Part shown: positions 1 to 6,885 of the stretch, piece by piece
How positions within the stretch are numbered: position 1 is the stretch's first letter
Layout: every line of letters starts with the position of its first letter
NCBI GenBank assembly: GCA_026014905.1
Contig: JAOZHK010000232.1
Location: forward strand, 1-8,023
Origin: Candidatus Bathyarchaeota archaeon
Lineage (GTDB): Archaea; Thermoproteota; Bathyarchaeia; RBG-16-48-13; GCA-020355125
Direction: 5' to 3'
DNA length: 8,023 bases
The notes under the pieces: generated by a model
The model's input: the letters and a program-made list of their open reading frames with translations, nothing else
The model's database searches: none
Told to the model about the DNA's origin: nothing
Position numbers and translations under genes: made by a program

Positions 1-2
1 TT

Positions 3-374
3 CCTCCACCAATATTTGTATTCGAAGGCATCGATTTTCTCGTTGACGTCTCGAACACGTCGGGAGGCGTCCTTCATCTGAACTTCACGCGGAATGACAA
101 CGTTATGCGGACCGAAACCGTGTTTCCAGGGCAAGCAACCAAGATTAGTATCACGCATGATGAATATCGTCTGGGGTATTCAGAGACAGATATCATTGTA
201 TGGGCGACCGATGGCGATGTCCGAATTTCGCGACTCTGGATGGAGATTGACCGGAGGCATCGGGATTACCATCCGTTGTTGATGGGACTTCAGTTTGTTC
301 TGTTCGCATTCTTCGTCATTATTCCCGTTCTGAATTGGTATCGCACACGTACTCCACACATCTCCCGTCAGTAA
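3..374 (+). CDS. C-terminal part of a membrane-anchored protein of unknown function (5' end outside window)
   Basis: This frame is open from the first bases of the window to a TAA at 372-374, so only the last 123 residues are seen. The visible part is a polar, beta-rich-looking segment. It is followed by one strongly hydrophobic stretch of about 22 residues (from LLMGLQFVLF to PVLNW) and a short basic tail ending RTRTPHISRQ. That arrangement suggests a domain outside the membrane, a single C-terminal transmembrane anchor and a short cytoplasmic tail. There are no cysteines or catalytic motifs I recognise. The first ATG in this frame, at 105, is probably internal, because the sequence before it is open and looks coding. 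The next gene on the same strand starts about 130 bases later and is also a membrane protein. No function is assigned. Confidence 0.6.
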   Translation, partial: PPPIFVFEGIDFLVDVSNTSGGVLHLNFTRNDNVMRTETVFPGQATKISITHDEYRLGYSETDIIVWATDGDVRISRLWMEIDRRHRDYHPLLMGLQFVLFAFFVIIPVLNWYRTRTPHISRQ

Positions 375-440
375 CAAGAAATACACGCGCGTTATCTGTC
401 AATTCAAGTCATCATAGAAGAAAATTCTGGAAAACGACGG

Positions 441-452
441 GCGTATGTACGC
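441..452. repeat. Short inverted repeat GCGTA-TG-TACGC
   Basis: Perfect 5-bp arms around a 2-bp centre, lying in the AT-rich gap before the gene at 505 and just upstream of its candidate TATA element. It could be an operator half-site pair. A 12-bp repeat of this kind can also occur by chance, so this is only a pointer. Confidence 0.2.
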
Positions 453-461
453 TTTATCACT

Positions 462-470
462 TCATAAAAT
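462..470 (+). promoter_or_regulatory. Candidate TATA element for the Cdc48-N-like gene
   Basis: CATAAAAT-type sequence centred about 38 bases before the TTG at 505. Archaeal transcription starts about 25 bases downstream of such a box, which would give a leader of roughly 10 bases. The gap 375-504 is clearly AT-rich, as expected for a promoter region. A second weaker TATA-like run (GCTATACTAAATG) lies at 482-494, so the exact box is uncertain. I see no convincing Shine-Dalgarno before 505. Confidence 0.35.
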
Positions 471-504
471 GTATTACTATTGCTATACTAAATGATATAC
501 TACC

Positions 505-1512
505 TTGACACAGACTGTACGTTTACGAGTAGCTGAAGCCCTGAACCACTATAAAGCACAGGTAGCGGTCGCGCAACTCCACCCTGACGTCATGCACGAC
601 TTGCAGCTCACCGCTGGTGACGTGATCGCGATTCAAGGACCCCAGCTGACGGCTGCGAGAGTGTGACCCTTTGCCCCCAGCCGGTGGTCGAAGACCATCA
701 TTCGCATGAATCACCTGCTCCGCAGGAATGCCGGCGTCTCCCTCACAGACATGGTCACCGTTACTTCTGCCACTGTACACGATGCCACATTGGTTGAGCT
801 GGCGCCGATTGATATGCGACTCAACGTGGATCGCGATTTCCGGAACTTCGTGAAATCACGGCTTCACGAGCTGCCCCTCGTCCAAGACAATACTGTCTTC
901 GTGGTGATCTTGGGAAGTGCCATCCCCCTTCGCATCGTGGTCACCGAGCCCTCCGGCATTATTCGCATCCACGATACCTCAACAATCCAGGTCCACGGGG
1001 ATCCTGATCCGTCATCACACCAGCCTTCAGGCGTGGACGAGTATTTACGCGATTACGAGAAACAGGAGGCTCATCAACGCAAAGCACAGTCGTCCAGTCG
1101 TGATCACCGTGATAAGCAAGGCGCGCGAATCACACACCGGCGACGGAGAATTCCCCAAGAGCGCCATCCCCTCATCATCATCAGTGGATTAGTGGCCTTA
1201 ATCGGCGTGTTCTTAGCGGGGTTCGCTTTGCATCAGCTCGCATTCCTCGTCCTATTCTCTGCTATCGTCGCAGTTGTGATCGTGGTTTTTTATCCGCTTC
1301 GCTGTCCACGGTGTGGCGCCCATCTGTTTCGTGGAGATCATACCTGTGAGGTTCCAAGTAGTTCAGAGCCATCGGTCTACAGGGTTGGAGAGAGGCAACG
1401 AGAGTTTATCATCCGGCGGTCATTGCCCATTATCAAGTTACTAATTTCTGTGAATGGGGTGTTATTTCTGGCGTTGCTTGGCTATCTCATTGCACAAATT
1501 GTCGCTACTTAG
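505..1512 (+). CDS. Membrane-tethered Cdc48/VAT N-domain protein with zinc-knuckle motif; frame interrupted by TGA at 664
   Basis: The frame opens after a stop at 493. TTG 505 is the first possible start, and TAG at 1510-1512 ends a 335-codon frame with one internal TGA (codon 54). Residues about 4-155 resemble the N domain of archaeal Cdc48/VAT: a double-psi barrel half (LRVAEA, then LTAGDVIAI), an IIRMN..LRRNAGV segment, and a second lobe starting near VELAPI. This domain binds substrates and adaptors in Cdc48, but here no AAA ATPase follows. Instead there is a charged linker (about 165-217), membrane segments at about 222-240 and 244-263, a CPRCG...HTC motif (C267, C270, H279, C281) that could bind zinc, and a third membrane segment at about 308-332. 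Translation from ATG 706 alone would lose the first barrel half and has no ribosome site. It may be a live recoded gene, a recent pseudogene, or carry a sequencing error. Family assignment rests on remembered VAT/p97 sequences. The role is unknown, perhaps a membrane receptor for Cdc48 partners. Confidence 0.65.
664..666 (+). other. In-frame TGA within the Cdc48-N-like gene
   Basis: The reading frame is identical on both sides (TTG 505 and ATG 706 share it), and the protein similarity to the Cdc48 N domain continues straight across. Only this codon breaks the gene. In VAT the matching residue is aromatic (GRVYRARPED), so TGG to TGA is the simplest origin. A normal TGG for Trp occurs seven codons later in the same gene. 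Confidence 0.75.
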
Positions 1513-1557
1513 CTCAATTCTCGTTTCCTAATCTTTCTACGCGCGTGCTGTGTTTAA

Positions 1558-1570
1558 TGTGAGGTTCACA
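1558..1570. promoter_or_regulatory. Inverted repeat TGTGA-GGT-TCACA upstream of ade (possible operator)
   Basis: Perfect 5-bp arms, 53 bases before the ade start and adjoining TATA-like runs (TTTAATG at 1553-1559 and CTTAATAG at 1571-1578). A closely similar repeat, TGTGA-TAGT-TCACA, lies over the predicted transcription start of the histone gene at 7923-7936. The match between the two sites is why I record it. Confidence 0.35.
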
Positions 1571-1610
1571 CTTAATAGACTCGCTGAGACAACAGAAGTT
1601 TAAACATTGT

Positions 1611-1615
1611 AGGAG
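1611..1615 (+). promoter_or_regulatory. Ribosome binding site of ade (AGGAG)
   Basis: AGGAG ends 8 bases before TTG 1624. It decides the non-ATG start of the adenine deaminase gene and agrees with family length. Confidence 0.7.
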
Positions 1616-1623
1616 TCTCTACT

Positions 1624-3330
1624 TTGGGTCTCAACGAATTTATTCGTGTTGCAGATGGTAGAGAAAAAGCGGATTTACTACTGAAGAATGCCAAGATCGT
1701 GAATGTGTTCGCAGGGGAGATTATTGAAGATCATGTGGCGATACTGAAGGATCGCATTGTGGGATTTGGCATATATTCTGCTCATAGAACAATCGATCTT
1801 GAAGGCAAATATATCTGTCCCGGCCTAATTGATGGACACGTCCACATCGAAAGCTCGTTACTAAGCGTCCCCGAGTACGCACGCGCAGTCGTACCTAGGG
1901 GTACTTCAGCAGTGGTTGCTGACCCTCATGAAATAGCGAATGTTTTGGGCTTAGATGGTATTCGATACATCCTTGACTCGAGCAGGAATCTTCCACTCGA
2001 TACTTACCTCATGCTTCCATCATGTGTCCCCGTAAGCCATTTGGAGACTACTGGAGCGCAGTTAACCGCATCAGATCTCTCACTGTTGATCAACGACGCG
2101 AGGATACTTGGTATCGGTGAAGTAATGAACTATCCCGCTGTTTTACAGGGCGACTCTGGGACGATGGATAAAATTGCGGTGGCAGGACAGCGTTCGATCG
2201 ATGGACATGCTCCCCAGCTATCTGGGAAACAACTCTCAGCCTATATTTCGGCTGGCATTATGTCGGATCACGAATGTACATCTGTGGAAGAAGCAGAGGA
2301 AAAACTGCGAAAAGGCATGCACATCATGATTCGTGAAGCAAGCCCCGCGAGAAACCTCACGACGTTACTTCCTCTCGTGAATAGTAGAAACTCGCGGAGA
2401 TTTAGCTTCGTCAGCGACGATAAACATCCCATAGATCTTGCAGAAGAAGGGCACATCGACTATATGATCAAGACCGCTGTGCAAATGGGTGTTGACCCCG
2501 TCATGGCAATTCAGATGGCTACGCTGAACACAGCCGAATACTTTCATCTTCGAAACATCGGAGCGATAGCTCCAGGATATCAAGCTGATATCGTTATCTT
2601 TAACAAGCCACACGAATTTAAAGTGCTGAAAGTAGTTAAGCGGGGTACAATCGTTGCGGAAAACCGACAATTTATCACGCCCCTCAATACTGGAGAAGTG
2701 CATCTCAGAAGCTCGATAAATGTAGCCGCATTAAGCATTAAGGATCTGAATATTAAGGCAGAAGGAAAAGAATTGCGAGTCATTGAGGTTGTACCTGATC
2801 AGATTGTAACTAAGGAAACCATAGAGAAAACTGCGTTGAGAAATGGGCTCGCGATTACTGATGTAGATCAGGATCTATTGAAGATCGTAGTGATCGAAAG
2901 GCATCTGGCATCGGGTAATATAGGATGTGGCTTCGTTAAAGGCTTTGGACTCAAGAAAGGGGCTATTGCGTCATCTGTCGCACATGACTCTCATAACATT
3001 GTCGTCGTAGGGACAAATGACCAGGATATGCTGTATGCTGTTGAGGAGATCATCCGGATGCGAGGGGGGTTGGTGGCAGTCGCAGATAGCAAAGTGCTCT
3101 CGTCTCTCAGTTTGGAGATTGCGGGGCTTATGTCATCTGAACCATTCGAGAGAGTTGAGCAGAAGATGAGAGATCTTGCGTCTGCGGCAAGGGAAATGGA
3201 ATGTAGACTGGAACGTCCATTTATGACACTGTCATTCATGGCATTGCCTGTAATTCCAGACTTGAAACTAACAGACAAGGGACTTGTTGATGTCAATCAA
3301 TTCGCTATTGTACCGCTCTTTGTGAGGTAA
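1624..3330 (+). CDS. ade: Adenine deaminase (amidohydrolase superfamily)
   Basis: Converts adenine to hypoxanthine and ammonia in purine salvage; cytoplasmic. The 568-residue protein is of normal length for the family. It begins with the composite beta-sandwich typical of amidohydrolases (DLLLKNAKIVNVF). The metal motif HVH is at residues 72-74, then DPHE at 100-103, the SCVP..HLETTGA signature near 134-145 and the GEVMNYP segment near 165-171. Next come DGHAPQLSG (193-201), SDHE (214-217) and DDKHP (265-269), the last a hallmark of Ade/YicP proteins. The C-terminal domain ends with the family pattern LPVIPDLKLTDKGL. TTG is chosen as start because of the AGGAG at 1611. The gene stands between the Cdc48-N-like gene (111-base gap) and moaD (90-base gap with its own TATA-like element), so it is probably a single-gene unit. 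No broken motif is seen. Confidence 0.95.
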   Translation: MGLNEFIRVADGREKADLLLKNAKIVNVFAGEIIEDHVAILKDRIVGFGIYSAHRTIDLEGKYICPGLIDGHVHIESSLLSVPEYARAVVPRGTSAVVADPHEIANVLGLDGIRYILDSSRNLPLDTYLMLPSCVPVSHLETTGAQLTASDLSLLINDARILGIGEVMNYPAVLQGDSGTMDKIAVAGQRSIDGHAPQLSGKQLSAYISAGIMSDHECTSVEEAEEKLRKGMHIMIREASPARNLTTLLPLVNSRNSRRFSFVSDDKHPIDLAEEGHIDYMIKTAVQMGVDPVMAIQMATLNTAEYFHLRNIGAIAPGYQADIVIFNKPHEFKVLKVVKRGTIVAENRQFITPLNTGEVHLRSSINVAALSIKDLNIKAEGKELRVIEVVPDQIVTKETIEKTALRNGLAITDVDQDLLKIVVIERHLASGNIGCGFVKGFGLKKGAIASSVAHDSHNIVVVGTNDQDMLYAVEEIIRMRGGLVAVADSKVLSSLSLEIAGLMSSEPFERVEQKMRDLASAAREMECRLERPFMTLSFMALPVIPDLKLTDKGLVDVNQFAIVPLFVR

Positions 3331-3382
3331 CAGTATCAAAGATGCATTGTACTGTCTTAACCAATTGTACGGAAGATCTATT

Positions 3383-3394
3383 GTCAAATAATAT
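3383..3394 (+). promoter_or_regulatory. Candidate TATA element for the MoaD-like gene
   Basis: TCAAATAATATG lies about 27-38 bases before ATG 3421, a spacing that would give a very short leader. This favours ATG 3421 over the in-frame ATG at 3400, which would then lie upstream of the transcript start. Weak consensus, so only moderate support. Confidence 0.35.
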
Positions 3395-3420
3395 GAATAA
3401 TGAAAGAGGTTACTGAAAGA

Positions 3421-3699
3421 ATGGTTACGATTCAAGTGTTGACTTTTTCTCGAATAACACAAATTATAGGAAAGAAACGATTTGTTATAGAAGCTGAAAA
3501 TATTGAAGGGTTACTATCAACATTAGTATCATTGTATGGCATTTCTTTAAAACAAGAACTCTATGATGACGATGGTCAGTTCAAATCACTTTATAGAATC
3601 ATAGTCAATGGAAGGAACATTAATCTGTTAAAAGGGTTTCAAACAGTGTTACACGAGAATGACATAGTTGTTATTATGCCTGCAATTGCGGGAGGATAG
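3421..3699 (+). CDS. MoaD/ThiS-family beta-grasp sulfur carrier with C-terminal Gly-Gly
   Basis: A 92-residue protein whose start (MVTIQVLTFSRITQIIG) follows the MoaD pattern and whose end (NDIVVIMPAIAGG) carries the required terminal Gly-Gly. That tail is adenylated by an E1/MoeB-type enzyme and thiocarboxylated to deliver sulfur for the molybdopterin/tungstopterin dithiolene. In archaea the same fold can also be conjugated to proteins (SAMP). The in-frame ATG at 3400 would add seven residues. I prefer 3421 because it matches the family start, and an AGAGGT at 3405-3410 could serve as its ribosome site. The gene faces the ferredoxin/aldehyde oxidoreductase pair and is visibly AT-rich compared with ade and the genes to its left. 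Its position suggests a role in the pterin cofactor of that oxidoreductase; this is inference from context. Confidence is high for the family, moderate for the role. Confidence 0.85.
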   Translation: MVTIQVLTFSRITQIIGKKRFVIEAENIEGLLSTLVSLYGISLKQELYDDDGQFKSLYRIIVNGRNINLLKGFQTVLHENDIVVIMPAIAGG

Positions 3700-3749
3700 T
3701 TCATATACACCTAAGTTGAATTGTTTTTATCAATATTGCGATGGTTATC

Positions 3750-3771
3750 CCAGAGTTATTTCTGGTTTTTT
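3750..3771 (+). terminator. Hairpin plus T-run ending the MoaD-like transcript
   Basis: CCAGA (3750-3754), loop GTTATT, TCTGG (3761-3765), then six T at 3766-3771, about 50 bases after the MoaD stop. Earlier T-rich runs (TTGTTTTTAT at 3721-3730) may also act, since archaeal termination depends mainly on oligo-T. The element overlaps the last codons of the convergent ferredoxin gene. It has no T-run in the opposite direction, so it is one-sided. Confidence 0.5.
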
Positions 3772-4241
3772 AGTACTCCCTTGACGTTCTTTTTCTTGTT
3801 AAGAACTGTGATTTCCTTTGCTGTCAGAAAATGTAACGCATCTTCCGGACAATATCGTACACACTGGGGATGTCCTGAGCACAAGTCACATGTTATGGCA
3901 ACATTTGCTGTTGAATGTATTTTCATAGCGTTGAAAGGACATGCTGCGACACAGTTTTGACAGCCGGTGCATTTTTCCTTATGGACTTTAATCGCTCCAG
4001 TTTGCTCACAATTACTTAAGGCTCTTTCAGTACAAGAATCAATACATACACAACAAATGACGCACGTCGTGGGAATTGAGATGCCTTTTCTTTCGTTTTT
4101 CCGAATAGTAATTCGTGAAAGAGACGGTGAAAAACAGTTATCATGTTCGAAGGAACATCGTAATTCACATATTCGACAGCCATTACATTTCTCTTCTTGT
4201 ATATAGAGACGTTTTTTTTGTGCAGTCGACATATGGATCAA
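3756..4241 (-). CDS. Polyferredoxin with four [4Fe-4S] sites, probable electron-transfer partner of the aldehyde oxidoreductase
   Basis: A 161-residue protein with 16 cysteines in four groups: C19-x2-C-x2-C-x3-C29, C60-x2-C-x2-C-x3-C70, C91-x2-C-x2-C-x3-CP (91-101) and C118-x2-C-x5-C-x3-CP (118-131). This is the HycB/DmsB-like layout that holds four [4Fe-4S] clusters and passes electrons between a catalytic subunit and another carrier. The frame begins at TTG 4241, overlapping the TGA of the upstream oxidoreductase gene by two bases. ATG at 4232 (residue 4) is an alternative start. No signal peptide or membrane segment is seen, so it should be cytoplasmic. The overlap with the oxidoreductase gene implies co-transcription and translational coupling, and the pairing implies a two-subunit enzyme. 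The gene is AT-rich, like the convergent MoaD gene. Confidence 0.88.
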   Translation of the reverse strand: MIHMSTAQKKRLYIQEEKCNGCRICELRCSFEHDNCFSPSLSRITIRKNERKGISIPTTCVICCVCIDSCTERALSNCEQTGAIKVHKEKCTGCQNCVAACPFNAMKIHSTANVAITCDLCSGHPQCVRYCPEDALHFLTAKEITVLNKKKNVKGVLKNQK

Positions 4242-6136
4242 TCCATTGTACTTACTAAATCGAATTTATCCGCCTCTTGAAATAACCTTAACTTCCTTAG
4301 TTTGTTGGCTTTAGGGTAACCTGTATTGAAATCCCACTCGCGAAGCTTATAGTATTCAGGGAGCATCTTATCCAGTTCGACAACTTGCCCTTTCGCCGGG
4401 CCTTCAGGCAAGGGGACCTGTGTGAATCTATCAGGTAACTGATCGTCATCTATAGTCAATCCTTCTCGTAAATTGAACAGTCGCTCCAATGTAAAAATCC
4501 GCTCTCCAATAGTTTGTACATCGTTTCCAGTAACATTTCTCCCCGTCGCATATGTTAGAAATGACGCTAGGTCTTTAGGTCGGATAGCGTACGCGGAAAA
4601 ACAGGTATATTTGCACATTTCAGCAGAATCTACCGTTGCACCGAAGTTTTCATGCCAAATGACCATGTGGGGTTTTCCTTCCCACGCGTATGGGTCAACG
4701 GTTTTTTTGGATCCAAACCAGTCCACGCCCTTTTCAGGTGCATATCCTAATAGTTCGAAATTAGGTAGAGCTGCGAGATGATCTGCGCCTCGTGTTGCTG
4801 TTGCCCAGCCTAAACCAAATCCTTTCGCGGTTCGAACATCATAGGCTGGAAGTTCCATTCCTTTCACGTGAAGCGCGTACGCTGCTGAATTCTTCCCGAT
4901 TTTTTCTGAGACTCGTTGAACACCTTCCGCTAATGGATTGCCGATACCCTCTCTGGATGCTATTTTTCGTACAGTGTCGATTACCGCTTCAACATTTCCC
5001 CAGGACAAGTCCAGCCCACCTGTCTGGTCATGTGATAACGCGCCTTTTTCATAGGCTTCCATCGCAAACGCGATGGTGTCTCCTAAGGAAATCGTGTCAA
5101 GACCAAAACGATTGCATAGTTCATTGATATAGATAATTGCGGCGAGATCACCTATACCACATTTTGAACCTACGCATACGATGGTCTCATATTCTGGGCC
5201 GCCTCCTTGGCTTCCTGCATACGGTCCTGATGAGACTCTAACATACTTGCCACAATGAATCGGACATGCAAAACAACTTTCTGATTTCACGCGATACTTG
5301 GCGTCATACATTTCGGAAGAAATTCCTTCATATTGTTCAAAGATTCCTGTCTGATTATTGCGGGTTGCTAACCCACCGCTAATATATGCAAGATCGACTA
5401 GGAACGGGGTTCCATAATAAGATAAACTCGGATACGCGGGATCAGCATAGATCTTCTCAAGTGTGATATCCACTAATTTCATAAAGTTATCAGGTTCAGC
5501 GACATGGACTTTACCGGTTCCTCGAACGGCAATCGCTTTAAGATTCTTTGATCCCATAACCGCGCCTAACCCCGTCCTTGCCGCTGCTCGTGAATGATTA
5601 TTAATGATCGCGGCATAGCGAACAAGGTTCTCGCCACCTTGGCCAATACAGGCAATTTGCAGATTTTCGTTCTTTAATTCACGTTTTATTTGATGATCCG
5701 TTTCCCACGTATCCTTCCCCCACAGGTCTTTTGCATCCCTCACGTCTACATCTTTGTCGTCTATCAGCAGATACACCGGGTTTTCTGCTTGCCCATGAAT
5801 AAATAGGGCATCATAGCCCGCATACGATAACTCAGGGGCAAAATGTCCTCCCGCGTTGGCATAGCCGATACCTCCCGTTAACGGCGATTTAGCGGCGACC
5901 GTGTATCGAGCAGAAGATGGAGCCAGTGTTCCCGTTAACGGTCCGAGGCTTATTACTAGAATATTGTCGTGACCTAAAGGATCAATTCCTTGTGCAAGAT
6001 TATCAAAAAGATATCGAATAGCCCTTCCTCTACCACCAACATACTGCTGGAGTATTGAATTATCAATAGCTGATTTTATTATTTTATTTTGTGAGAGGTT
6101 AATAACTAACGATTGACGATTATGTCCGTAGACCAT
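4238..6136 (-). CDS. Tungsten-type aldehyde ferredoxin oxidoreductase family, catalytic subunit
   Basis: The family oxidises aldehydes to carboxylates with a tungsten bis-pterin cofactor and one [4Fe-4S] cluster. The 632-residue length is normal. Motifs in order: YVGGRGRAI (32-40) in the N-terminal domain, NAGGHFAPELSYAGYDAL (94-111), AARTGLGAVMGSKNLKAI (185-202) and GGPEYE (312-317). The cluster ligands are C288, C291 and C295 in CFACPIHC, with a distal cysteine at C508 (DSAEMCKY). H453 in RGADH and E317 match the positions of the active-site His and Glu known from the Pyrococcus enzyme. The substrate cannot be told: AOR, FOR, GAPOR and WOR types share these motifs. No twin-arginine or other signal is seen, so it is cytoplasmic. 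Its TGA stop overlaps the TTG of the polyferredoxin gene. A TATA element about 27-35 bases before ATG 6136 and the lack of a ribosome site suggest a nearly leaderless transcript. Confidence 0.94.
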   Translation of the reverse strand: MVYGHNRQSLVINLSQNKIIKSAIDNSILQQYVGGRGRAIRYLFDNLAQGIDPLGHDNILVISLGPLTGTLAPSSARYTVAAKSPLTGGIGYANAGGHFAPELSYAGYDALFIHGQAENPVYLLIDDKDVDVRDAKDLWGKDTWETDHQIKRELKNENLQIACIGQGGENLVRYAAIINNHSRAAARTGLGAVMGSKNLKAIAVRGTGKVHVAEPDNFMKLVDITLEKIYADPAYPSLSYYGTPFLVDLAYISGGLATRNNQTGIFEQYEGISSEMYDAKYRVKSESCFACPIHCGKYVRVSSGPYAGSQGGGPEYETIVCVGSKCGIGDLAAIIYINELCNRFGLDTISLGDTIAFAMEAYEKGALSHDQTGGLDLSWGNVEAVIDTVRKIASREGIGNPLAEGVQRVSEKIGKNSAAYALHVKGMELPAYDVRTAKGFGLGWATATRGADHLAALPNFELLGYAPEKGVDWFGSKKTVDPYAWEGKPHMVIWHENFGATVDSAEMCKYTCFSAYAIRPKDLASFLTYATGRNVTGNDVQTIGERIFTLERLFNLREGLTIDDDQLPDRFTQVPLPEGPAKGQVVELDKMLPEYYKLREWDFNTGYPKANKLRKLRLFQEADKFDLVSTMD

Positions 6137-6162
6137 TGAAGCAGAATCCAGTTTCTTTTTAT

Positions 6163-6171
6163 CATAATAAA
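6163..6171 (-). promoter_or_regulatory. TATA element of the aldehyde oxidoreductase operon
   Basis: On the minus strand this reads TTTATTATG within an A/T-rich run. Its centre is about 31 bases before ATG 6136, which predicts transcription starting about 5 bases before the ATG. It lies in the 85-base gap after the SemiSWEET-like gene, so the operon probably has its own promoter. Confidence 0.45.
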
Positions 6172-6221
6172 TATTAACTCAGCCGAATATTAGTTAACTG
6201 CTCTTTTCTTGCCATAACTTA

Positions 6222-6482
6222 CTATCGTGATTGGTTAATCCAATGCGCGGTCACCCCCGCATAGGTCACATTAAATCCATTCACAGCCATGGTAAACCAT
6301 GCACCCGATAATGCTCCAGCAGAAAAGAAACAGACTGAAGCAAATATTTGAATCAACCAACTCGCGATGGATAGATCTTGCAATTTCTGTCTTCGCTTAT
6401 ACGTTCGATAGAGTTGGGGAAGACTACCAAGGAAGAATAGAATGTTACCTAAATCCAATAAGATGGGTACAGACACACTCAT
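6222..6482 (-). CDS. SemiSWEET/PQ-loop family small membrane transporter
   Basis: An 86-residue protein with three predicted membrane helices at about 6-24, 38-57 and 61-79 and the PQ motif (LPQLYRTYKRR, residues 21-31) at the end of the first helix, followed by a basic loop. This is the half-transporter layout of SemiSWEETs, which work as dimers and usually move sugars. The PQ-loop family also includes amino-acid carriers, so the substrate stays open. An Asn in the third helix (N69) sits where SWEET proteins usually have a pocket Asn. It is on the same strand as the aldehyde oxidoreductase operon but 85 bases away, with a TATA element between. Its ATG lies 29 bases after the stop of the recombinase fragment. 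No clear ribosome site is visible. Confidence 0.8.
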   Translation of the reverse strand: MSVSVPILLDLGNILFFLGSLPQLYRTYKRRQKLQDLSIASWLIQIFASVCFFSAGALSGAWFTMAVNGFNVTYAGVTAHWINQSR

Positions 6483-6511
6483 TCTACAAACCTACATATA
6501 TGCATGATTGG

Positions 6512-6835
6512 TCATGGTAAAAACTTAGCTAGCCATACATACGCGCGCGCGTTAGTCCATGCGGAGTAGTCGCTGCGCTCCAATTGCATGACAAGGTCTT
6601 CGATGTCTTGCTTTGTTACGCTATCAAAGTCTTTTCCCAGCCATTTCGCAAGTTTTCGCAGGGTCAACACATACTTGGTAACACGTCCGTCGCTGAGGCC
6701 TTCAGCGAATATAGCGTGTTCAAACTGTTGGATGAGTTCGGCGTTTCGTGGCGTGATGGGGTTGGCTGCTTGGACACGTTGTTCTGCGGCGTGGAGTCGT
6801 GATGAAAAGTTGTGGATGTCGATGCGTCGATTCAA
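6512..6835 (-). pseudogene. N-terminal fragment of a tyrosine recombinase/integrase (catalytic domain missing)
   Basis: The 107-residue frame starts at TTG 6835. Residues about 33-94 look like the SAM-like core-binding domain of archaeal XerA/phage-type integrases: a helix with FAEGLSDGRVTKY, then TLRKLAKWLGK, then TKQDIEDLV and ERSDYSAWT. In intact relatives the last motif runs on into more helices and then the catalytic domain with its Arg, HxxR and Tyr. Here the similarity stops at residue 94, at a perfect ACGCGCGCGCGT palindrome (6541-6552). The frame ends at TGA 6512 after a short unrelated tail, and the other two frames do not continue the domain. It begins about 50 bases from the 3' end of tRNA-Thr, a classic integration site. 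It is most likely a remnant of an integrated element. A retained stand-alone DNA-binding fragment is less likely but possible, since a good TATA box precedes it. Confidence 0.65.
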
Positions 6836-6857
6836 TAATTGTCACTAGAATATAGAG

Positions 6858-6862
6858 AAAAA
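6858..6862 (-). terminator. Oligo-T after the tRNA pair
   Basis: On the minus strand the tRNA-Thr 3' end is followed about 20 bases later by CCCTTTTTCTC. A five-T run of this sort can terminate archaeal tRNA transcripts. No hairpin is needed or obvious. Confidence 0.35.
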
Positions 6863-6876
6863 GGGCTTTTATACTT
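6863..6876 (-). promoter_or_regulatory. TATA box upstream of the recombinase fragment
   Basis: The minus strand reads AAGTATAAAAGCCC, one of the clearest TATA boxes in the window, about 30-40 bases before TTG 6835. It predicts a start of transcription close to that codon, so the fragment may still be transcribed. Confidence 0.5.
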
Positions 6877-6885
6877 GGGGTGTGG

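Noticed and set aside
505..1512. Genome-wide reassignment of UGA to Trp
   Set aside because: The oxidoreductase ends at TGA 4238-4240 exactly where the ferredoxin frame begins, and Trp is encoded by TGG throughout, including in the same Cdc48-N gene.
1513..1623. SECIS element downstream of the TGA-containing gene
   Set aside because: No GC-rich two-stem hairpin with the GAA/A internal loop of archaeal SECIS elements could be drawn; the only hairpin is the short TGTGA/TCACA repeat.
3400..3420. ATG 3400 as the start of the MoaD-like protein
   Set aside because: The family start aligns with ATG 3421, a TATA-like element sits too close to 3400, and the extra seven residues do not resemble the family.
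505..3699. A ubiquitin-like/Cdc48 protein-quality system formed by the Cdc48-N protein and the Gly-Gly protein
   Set aside because: The two genes are separated by ade, lie nearly 2 kb apart and have separate promoters. The Gly-Gly protein is better explained as a MoaD next to a pterin enzyme, and no E1-like gene is in the window.
4473..5127. Plus-strand open frames opposite the aldehyde oxidoreductase
   Set aside because: They are antisense shadows of a gene with full family motifs and have no family resemblance or promoter of their own.
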